DNA of 45,233 nt from a virus. A program made the translations under genes and the position numbers. Below the pieces are notes generated by a model. It made no database searches and was not told the origin of the DNA. It saw nothing but the letters and a program-made list of their open reading frames with translations. The stretch covers positions 1 to 45,233 of IMG/VR virus record IMGVR_UViG_3300027710_000040. One strand, given 5' to 3'. Positions 39,519 through 45,233 of the stretch are shown here, one piece after another (the stretch's first letter is position 1; each line of letters begins with the position of its first letter).

Positions 39519-41278
39519 TTTCGTTTGGATCCGTCTGTAGCGGCATCGAAGCCGCCTCGGTGGCCTGGGGCCCGCTGGGCTGGCGTGCAGCGTGGCTGGC
39601 CGAGATTGAAGCATTTCCGGCGGCGGTGCTGGCGCACCACTACCCCGAGGTGTCGAACCTCGGCGACATGACACAGATTGCGGCCATGGTGCGTGCGGGG
39701 CTGGTTGAGGCGCCCGACGTCCTTTGTGGCGGCACGCCGTGCCAGGCTTTCAGCGTTGCGGGTTTGCGTCGTTCGCTCGACGACGCCCGCGGCAACCTAT
39801 CGTTGACCTTTTGCGAACTTGCCAATGACATCGACACCCGCCGAAAGGCCCTTGGAAAGCCCCCCGCCGTCGTCTTTTGGGAAAACGTCCCCGGCGTGCT
39901 CACCACCCGAGACAATGCTTTCGGTTGCTTCCTGGCGGGACTGGCCGGCGAAGCTGATCCTCTCAGTCCACCAGGGGGAAAATGGGCAAACGCTGGTTTC
40001 GTGCTTGGTCCCCAAAGAACAGTCGCGTGGCGGATCCTTGACGCCCAATATTTCGGAGTGGCCCAACGACGCCGCCGTGTGTTCGTTGTCGCAAGTGCTC
40101 GAACGGGGTTTGATCCCGCAGCGGTTCTTTTTGAGTTCCACGGCGTGCGCCGGGATACTGCGCCGCGCCGAGAAGCGGGGCAAAACCTTGCCGGATGCCT
40201 TGCGGCATGCACTGACGGCGGTGGTTTCCCGGGGACCGACGAAGCCCTAGGGGGTTACGTTCAACCCGCTGTTGTCGGCCCCCTGACGGCAGCGTGCGGC
40301 CCGAACGGTCACGGTGGTAGCGGGCTTGCAACGGACAAGGGCGCCGAGGCCGGGCACATCCTGGCGTTTGGCGGCAACCGCACCAGCGGCGCCATTGACG
40401 TGTCGCCGGCGTTGCTTGCCCAGCCTGGCAGCGGTTGGAAAGGGGACTTTGAAAGTGAAACTTTCTTGGTCGCCCACACCTTGCGCGGGGAGGGCTTTGA
40501 CGCGAGCGAAGACGGCACGCACCCCAGCGTGCAAAAGGTCGCCAGTTTTGACGACGTGGCCCAATGCCTGCGCGCACGGACCCCGGGCAACATTGACAAC
40601 AGTTCCACCACGGTCGTCGCGCAACCGTCGACCGGTGTCGTTTACGCGCACTACAGCCACGACTTTGCACACGACCGAATCACCGACCCATCGGGTGTTT
40701 CGCCAAGCCTGGCCGCTGCGTCCAACGCGTCGGGAGGGTTGAACGTGGCGGTTGCCTTCAACGCCAACGCACAAGCCGACCAACTGCCGAGCGTGGGGCG
40801 CGACACCAGCGTGAACGACGGTTTGACCTGTTCCCAACAAGCGGCCGTCGCGTTGCAGTGGCAAGGCGGCAGCGCGCAGGATCAAGTGGTTTCCCCGGCG
40901 GGTGTTTCGCCCACCCTGGCGCACAGTTCCTGCGCGCACGGCGGCCATAACGAACCGAAGGTGTTGCAGGGCTTGCAGGTTCGCCGCCTGACCCCGGTGG
41001 AATGCGAGCGCCTGCAGGGCTTCCCGGACGGCTATACCGACATCCCATGGACCGAGTATCAGCGCATTCAGAGGCAGGCAGAGAAGGCTGGCTCATCGTT
41101 CGAGGCTGAGCTCAAAAAGCGCGGGAAGGTGCTGCGCGGCCCGAACACGCCTGCGTGCCCGGACGGCCCCCGTTACAAGGCCCTGGGCAACTCCTGGGCC
41201 GTGCCGGTCGTGGCGTGGCTTGGGGAGCGCATCTACTGCGAAATTTTGATGGCCGAGATTCAGGAGAACGCCGCATGA
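39515..41278 (+). CDS. C5-cytosine DNA methyltransferase with large variable region
   Basis: A 587-residue enzyme that methylates cytosine at carbon 5. Motif I FGSVCSGIEAAS (4-15), motif IV GGTPCQAFS with the catalytic C76, VI ENVPG (123-127), VIII region AQRRRRVFVV, and at the C-terminus motif IX-like VRRLTPVECERLQGFP and motif X YKALGNSWAVPVV. Between VIII and IX lies a long region of about 270 residues holding repeated GVSPSLAAAS/GVSPTLAHSS blocks (about 392 and 460). Likely role: to shield phage DNA from host restriction. Confidence 0.95.
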   Translation: MISFGSVCSGIEAASVAWGPLGWRAAWLAEIEAFPAAVLAHHYPEVSNLGDMTQIAAMVRAGLVEAPDVLCGGTPCQAFSVAGLRRSLDDARGNLSLTFCELANDIDTRRKALGKPPAVVFWENVPGVLTTRDNAFGCFLAGLAGEADPLSPPGGKWANAGFVLGPQRTVAWRILDAQYFGVAQRRRRVFVVASARTGFDPAAVLFEFHGVRRDTAPRREAGQNLAGCLAACTDGGGFPGTDEALGGYVQPAVVGPLTAACGPNGHGGSGLATDKGAEAGHILAFGGNRTSGAIDVSPALLAQPGSGWKGDFESETFLVAHTLRGEGFDASEDGTHPSVQKVASFDDVAQCLRARTPGNIDNSSTTVVAQPSTGVVYAHYSHDFAHDRITDPSGVSPSLAAASNASGGLNVAVAFNANAQADQLPSVGRDTSVNDGLTCSQQAAVALQWQGGSAQDQVVSPAGVSPTLAHSSCAHGGHNEPKVLQGLQVRRLTPVECERLQGFPDGYTDIPWTEYQRIQRQAEKAGSSFEAELKKRGKVLRGPNTPACPDGPRYKALGNSWAVPVVAWLGERIYCEILMAEIQENAA

Positions 41279-41598
41279 TCGGATCCCGTTGGCGCCCCGG
41301 TCACCGTGTGCAGCACGGCCCCGAGCGCGGCGCGTTTGAGGAGGTCAACAGCCCGTGCAGCACGCAGGCCGAAGACCGAGTGCAACGCGCGCTCCTGCCG
41401 AGCTCCTACCGCCCCGGCCGCGCGCCCGTGGCTTTCCGCCCTGAGTGGAACCACGCGCGCCGTGTGCTGGGCCTGCCGCCCTTGCAACCCCCGAAAGATC
41501 GCACCATGTCCCGACATACTCGAATCGTGCTTGCCATTTTCGCCTTTGACCTGGCCGTGGTGGTCGGGGTCGTTGTCCTTGCCTGCCGTCACCTATGA
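41275..41598 (+). CDS. Hypothetical protein with C-terminal membrane segment
   Basis: A 107-residue protein: a polar, Arg/Pro-rich first 75 residues and a membrane helix at about 82-103 (RIVLAIFAFDLAVVVGVVVL). ATG overlaps the methyltransferase stop. An internal ATG at 41506 could make a 30-residue membrane peptide alone. Function unknown. Confidence 0.65.
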   Translation: MIGSRWRPGHRVQHGPERGAFEEVNSPCSTQAEDRVQRALLPSSYRPGRAPVAFRPEWNHARRVLGLPPLQPPKDRTMSRHTRIVLAIFAFDLAVVVGVVVLACRHL

Positions 41599-41822
41599 AA
41601 ACCGCAATCCCCCAAGATCCCGCGCAGTTGCGCGAAGTCGCTGGCCTGAGCGTGCGTGAAATGTCCGCCCTTGCCATGTTCATCGACCCCACGGCGTGGA
41701 ACCGGGTGGAGCGCACCGGCGGCATTGACCCGGCCCGGCTGACGCTTACGCGTGCACGTGTGGCGATCCGCAACGGTTGCGGGGCGGCCGAGGTGCGCGC
41801 CATTGTCGAGGGGCTGGCGTGA
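41595..41822 (+). CDS. Small XRE-like HTH protein
   Basis: A 75-residue protein with a Cro/CI-like helix-turn-helix: QLREVAGLSVREMSALAMF then PTAWNRVERTGGIDPAR (about 11-47). Such small single-domain proteins usually bind operators. It is one of two candidates, with the TetR-like protein, to act on the palindromic promoters. ATGA overlap with the previous gene. Confidence 0.72.
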   Translation: MKTAIPQDPAQLREVAGLSVREMSALAMFIDPTAWNRVERTGGIDPARLTLTRARVAIRNGCGAAEVRAIVEGLA

Positions 41823-42178
41823 TTTCCCGGCCCCTGACCGTCGGCCAGGTGGTGTACTTGGCACGCGAGAACACGAACGCCGAACCGACGCCGGCCACGG
41901 TGGTTTCGGTCGCGCGCAAGTGGGCCACCCTTGACCATGGCGGCCTGAAACGTCGGGCCGAGAAAGACACGGGGCACGTCATTTGCCCGGCCTGGGGTCT
42001 GACGCATGAGGCTTGGGAATCGCTCGAAGCGTGGCACGCCGAGCGCCGCCACGCGGGCGCCTGGCACCGCTTGCGCCGAGCGTTGAACGTGCACCCGCTC
42101 CCCGATCGGCCGACGTTGGAAAACATCGAACGGGCCGCCGCGTTGCTGGGTGTTGACATCCGGCCGAAAAGTAGTTAA
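41819..42178 (+). CDS. Hypothetical protein
   Basis: A 119-residue protein (GTG start, GTGA overlap). The first half has a small beta-barrel-like pattern (VGQVVYLARENTNAEPTPAT, VVSVARKWATLDHGG); the second is helical and basic. Its last codons and TAA stop lie inside promoter copy 5. Function unknown. Confidence 0.7.
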   Translation: MISRPLTVGQVVYLARENTNAEPTPATVVSVARKWATLDHGGLKRRAEKDTGHVICPAWGLTHEAWESLEAWHAERRHAGAWHRLRRALNVHPLPDRPTLENIERAAALLGVDIRPKSS

Positions 42179-42187
42179 ATTAACTAC
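42153..42187 (+). promoter_or_regulatory. Palindrome promoter, copy 5
   Basis: TTGACA 42153-42158, 17 bases, TAAATT 42176-42181 in the perfect palindrome GTAGTTAAATTAACTAC (42171-42187). The leader ATCGACAACGCACCGGAGAA is as in copies 2 and 4. The stop codon of the upstream gene is part of the palindrome, so the operator constrains coding sequence here. Confidence 0.88.
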
Positions 42188-42212
42188 ATCGACAACGCAC
42201 CGGAGAACACAC

Positions 42213-42431
42213 ATGGCCGACGTCTTCCAGCAAATGCGCAACATCCAAACCGCTACCCTGGCCGCCCGTGCCCGCTTGGCCGACAAGACGGTCAGCACGC
42301 AAGTGAGCAAAGGCCGCGGCCAAGTCACCCGCGTGACCTATGACGCCAAAGGCCATTCCACCGTTTCGCCCGCTTCCGATTGGATGCCCGTGGCGCAGTT
42401 GCCCGCCGCCCTTGACGCGCTGACAGCATGA
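42213..42431 (+). CDS. Small hypothetical protein
   Basis: A 72-residue protein with a helical start (FQQMRNIQTATLAARARLAD) and a strand-like middle (GQVTRVTYDAKGHSTV). Directly behind promoter copy 5 with GGAG from the shared leader. Function unknown. Confidence 0.72.
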   Translation: MADVFQQMRNIQTATLAARARLADKTVSTQVSKGRGQVTRVTYDAKGHSTVSPASDWMPVAQLPAALDALTA

Positions 42432-42562
42432 CCTGCCGCCACACTCAAGCACACCGCCTCGCCTACCCCGGCGGGGTTCTGGTGGATCAATGCAGCGTTT
42501 GCGGCGCCGTGATGTGGGCGCATCGGTTGCCCTGGTGGCGACGGTGGTTCAAGCGCACATGA
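42428..42562 (+). CDS. 44-residue cysteine/tryptophan-rich peptide
   Basis: ATG overlaps the previous stop (ATGA). The product starts MTCRHTQAHRL, has CSVCGAVMWAH and ends LPWWRRWFKRT. The cysteine and histidine spacing suggests a tiny zinc-binding peptide; the end is basic and aromatic. It ends just before the terminator. Confidence 0.65.
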   Translation: MTCRHTQAHRLAYPGGVLVDQCSVCGAVMWAHRLPWWRRWFKRT

Positions 42563-42565
42563 AAC

Positions 42566-42587
42566 AACGCCCGGCATGCCGGGCGTT
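42566..42587. terminator. Bidirectional palindromic terminator
   Basis: AACGCCCGGCATGCCGGGCGTT is a perfect 22-bp inverted repeat between the convergent genes ending at 42562 (plus) and 42596 (minus). It is followed by T-rich bases on the plus strand (TTCCTTT) and by GTTTC on the minus strand. The tight hairpin should stop transcription from both sides. Confidence 0.8.
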
Positions 42588-42595
42588 TCCTTTGG

Positions 42596-42946
42596 TCACT
42601 CAAGGGGCCGCCACACGGTCACCCCGGCGTCAACTAAGCGCCGGTCCATGTCTCGCGTTCCAGACCCTCCCGGGAATTTGATGGCGGCCCAAGGCTTGCC
42701 AATCTCTAGCATCCATTGGTTTCGAGTGGGGCCCGCTTGGTTGCCGTGTGTTTGCCACGGGGCCGGCATGACTAGCACCGGCAAGCCGTGCGCTTTCGCC
42801 CACTCCCCGCCCAGGCCGTCCGCGCCTCGGGCCCCGCCGTGCAGCACGGCAAAGTCACCCCAGGTTTGCCGGGCGAGGTCCAAAGCCGCGTTCAAGGCTG
42901 GCGCGTTGTAGAAAGCCCGACCGCCGAAGACCAAGACGACCCGCAT
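42596..42946 (-). CDS. SLOG-superfamily protein, DUF2493/YspA-like
   Basis: A 116-residue protein matching DUF2493: VVLVFGGRAFYN at the start, LHGGARGADGLGGEWAK (about 36-52) as the nucleotide-binding loop, and GPTRNQWMLE. SLOG proteins bind nucleotide or nucleotide-derived ligands, and some relatives act in antiphage signalling. It is the last gene of the minus replication operon, three bases after the primase stop. Confidence 0.9.
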   Translation of the reverse strand: MRVVLVFGGRAFYNAPALNAALDLARQTWGDFAVLHGGARGADGLGGEWAKAHGLPVLVMPAPWQTHGNQAGPTRNQWMLEIGKPWAAIKFPGGSGTRDMDRRLVDAGVTVWRPLE

Positions 42947-42949
42947 GGC

Positions 42950-45224
42950 TTAGGCCTTCGCAGGCGTTGCCATTGCCTGGGCGGCGGTGTAGGCCCTGGC
43001 GATGTCGGGGCCGCGCAACTGCGCGTCGGCGTGGCCTTCCTTGATGAACAGTTTTGGCTTTGCCCCGTCGGGCATGACGGCGTTGTGCACGCGGCCTTTC
43101 GGCAAGCCCGGGTGCCAGTCATAGCCCAGGGACTGCAGCAACTCGCGCCGCTTGTTGGGCGCCAGGCGTCCCGCCTTGCCGACACGGTTCAACAGGTGTT
43201 CCAGCTGCAGGCTAGACACCCAGCCCCCGCAGAACCCGGGCAAGCCCTGTTCGATGGCCTCTAGCACTTCCTGTTCGATGGCGCCCATGCCTTCCTCAAT
43301 AGCCTGGTCATTCGACGATGTCTTGGGGGCGCGGTCGGCCTGCACCGTCGGGTTGAACTCGTCAGGGATGGGCCACGTGTGCAGGAACTCCGAGACGATG
43401 GCAAAGCCCCCGGACTTGAGCCAGGAATACAGGCGCGGGAAGTAACCGCCCGTCATGCCGTCGCGCGCCAGGTCTTCGGCCCGTTGCTGGGCGGTGTAGA
43501 AAATCGCCAACCGCCGGTCGGTGCGTGACTTGCGCAGGGCGTCGCGGTGGTTGCTGTTGAACATGAAATTGGCGCAGCAATCGGCCGTCCGTTGGGCCAC
43601 GCCCATGTCGCGCCGGGTCAGCCGTTCGCCGGTAATCATGGGCTTCAAGATTTCGAGCAACTCGCGTTTTTGCTCGGGAACATAGACGTCTTCCACGCCG
43701 ATTAGAAGCGTGCCGAACATCCACGTATTGTATTTTTCGGCAATCTCGGACGCCGGCGGCAAGTGCACATAGCGGTGCCCCAGGGCGAACGCGACGCAGC
43801 GCGTGAACAGCGTTTTGCCGTTGCCCTCGGTGCCCTGCAACAGCGGCGCCCATTGGAACTTGTGGCCCTTGTGCTGCACGCACGCGGCCATGAACGACAG
43901 CAAAATTAGCCGGTCGCGTTCGTCGGGCAGCAACTTCGCCAGGTGCGTGAAAAAAGGCGTCATGTCCCCGACGGCGCGGGGCACCTCAATGGGCCACCAC
44001 GTGTTCGCCAGCACCTGGCCGCCTTCGTTCAACAGCGCGGCCGGCGCCTCGGTGGGCCGGAAGGTGGACGAATCGGCCACGGGGTGGCGCAGGGCCTGCG
44101 ACTGTGTGAACGCCTCCCACGCGTCGCGGGTGGTGCGTTCGTTGGCGAGGTCCATGGCGAAGGTGTACCCGCCGAATCGGACTTTGAATTGCTCGGGCTT
44201 GAGCATGTGCCCGCCCGGGACCATGACTTTGTGCGCGTCCACGACGTAGACGCACCCGGCGAAAAGCGCGGCCTGTTGCTCGGCGCCGAGGAAGGTGGAA
44301 CCCGAGACGGCGCGGGCTTCGGGCTTGGTGACCTCGACCCCCATGGCCGTCGGGCCCGTGGGCAGCTGTTGCGCGGCCAGGCTGGGCAGGTCACGCACAG
44401 GTTCGGGGGCTTTGTCCTGCAGGATGTCGCGTTGGCGTGCCACTGCGCCCAAAATCGTGCGGGGCAAATAGTCATCCCGGGCCCACTTGTCGCGCACCAA
44501 AGCCGACGACCCCATAAGGCGTTGAATCCGGGCGCAGTCTTTGCCGGTCCAGAACGCCAGGTGTTGCGCCAACGCGGCGTCGGCACTTGAGGCGTCAAAG
44601 GGCCGGGAGGCGTCCGGGTAGGCACGCGCCAGGGCGTCCACGTTGGCCGTCCACAGGTCCGCAAACGAGGCGCCCCCGCCGAATGCCGACGCGGCCGATT
44701 GTGACCGCAGGGCCCGCCGCACCAACTCGTCGTCGCTTTCGGGGCCGCGCCAGCCCTCGCACGGGCCGTTCGTCCAGTCGGCAGGGGTGGTGCCTTGGTC
44801 AGGCTGGAAAAACGCAGCGACGAGGGCGTGGACGGCCGCCGTGTGGTCGGTTGCGGCGCTGCCTTGGGCGTTCGTGCCCGTCAGGGCGACAAACCGGCCC
44901 TCGGTGTAGAACTCCAACCCGTGGCCGGTGTTCTTGCATTTGTGCGCGGGGGTGGCGCCCATGCCGAACACGTGCAGGCCTCGGCCTGAGTGGCTGACCT
45001 CGACGGCCGCGCCGGGGAACATCGCCAGCAACTGCAGCGCAAGCGGGGACCACTGGCCGCCGTGCGCGCACTCGTCCACGTCAAGAAACCAGAACGGATC
45101 CGACTCGGTGAACACAAAGCCCACGCCGAATTCAGGCCCCCAGGCCGCCGCGTAGGCGCACGCCGTCGAGGCATCCAGCCACACGGCCGCGTCGTGCGCG
45201 CTGGCGACTTTGCCGGTGCGCACG
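42950..45224 (-). CDS. Primase-helicase (PrimPol plus DUF5906 helicase), main part
   Basis: The main part of a 795-residue protein whose start is at the left end of the window. The N-terminal half is an archaeo-eukaryotic type primase: FLDVDECA (about 84, catalytic Asp pair), HSGRGLHVF (about 112) and GLEFYTEGRFVALTG (about 128-142). The C-terminal half is a DUF5906/SF3-like ATPase: Walker A GTEGNGKT (about 503-510), Walker B LLIGVEDV, sensor NFMFNSNH. It should both prime and unwind at the fork. The stop is followed closely by the SLOG gene. Confidence 0.93.
45099..45224. repeat. Terminal direct repeat, right copy
   Basis: Identical to positions 1-126; see the left copy. Merging the two gives a 45,098-bp circle and an unbroken primase gene. 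Confidence 0.95.
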
Positions 45225-45233
45225 ACGCGGCCG
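45184..45233. other. Fold-back sequence at the right end
   Basis: The last 16 bases (45218-45233) are the exact inverted copy of 45184-45199, leaving a short loop of 18 bases. The final nine bases (45225-45233) disagree with the true continuation seen after position 126, so they are probably an artefact of strand fold-back in library making or assembly. Confidence 0.8.

Noticed and set aside
1-45233. tRNA genes, CRISPR arrays, integrase, reverse transcriptase or diversity-generating elements
   Set aside because: Looked for by eye on both strands; none seen. A tRNA scan was not possible here, so a divergent tRNA could be missed.

Overview
The window is one essentially complete genome of a tailed, contractile-tail (myovirus-like) bacteriophage, with high GC and tight gene packing. 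Positions 1-126 are repeated exactly at 45099-45224, so the sequence closes into a circle with a unit length of 45,098 bp. One gene, the primase-helicase, runs across the join. The last nine bases (45225-45233) do not fit the circle and look like a fold-back artefact. The high GC, the gene set (DUF3383 sheath, DUF2184 capsid, DUF2213 protease, GH19 lysin) and the consensus sigma70-type promoters suggest a proteobacterial host, perhaps in the Burkholderiales; this is inference. I see no integrase, no clear CI-type repressor, no tRNA and no CRISPR, which fits a lytic phage.

Replication. Two operons diverge from overlapping promoters at about 3379-3424. The left (minus) operon reads a possible clamp-fold protein, a DEAH helicase, a VRR-NUC nuclease, a short TetR-like HTH protein, the primase-helicase (across the join) and a SLOG/DUF2493 protein, and ends at a palindromic terminator at 42566-42587. 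The right (plus) operon reads a Pro/Ala-rich protein, a Cas4-like DUF2800 nuclease, a probable ssDNA-binding protein, two small proteins, a cupin and a family A DNA polymerase, ending at 10118.

Lysis, tail and head (minus strand, 10123-30223). From promoter-distal to promoter-proximal: an SGNH-domain tail spike, Rz1/Rz spanins, GH19 endolysin, holin, tail-fibre chaperone and fibre, baseplate (DUF2612, gpJ, gp25-like, Gp138 spike, hub), tape measure, tail chaperones with a T TTT TTC frameshift site, tube, sheath, neck proteins, major capsid (followed by a strong terminator), cement protein, DUF2213 protease-scaffold and the MuF head protein. Portal, large terminase and small terminase lie further right on the same strand.

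Plus-strand islands. Two groups of small unknown genes (30302-32558 and 35576-36948) are inserted, in the opposite orientation, between MuF and portal and between the two terminase subunits. They and the right-hand accessory operon (38307-42562, with a DPPH methyltransferase and a C5 cytosine methyltransferase) share a repeated promoter: TTGACA, 17 bases, then a -10 TAAATT buried in the palindrome GTAGTTAAATTAACTAC. Five good copies and one degenerate copy occur, three with a near-identical leader and ribosome-binding site. I regard this palindrome-controlled set of small genes as the most interesting undescribed system here. An AT-rich stretch with three 9-bp tandem repeats (37757-37783) beside the small terminase gene is a candidate replication origin or packaging region.
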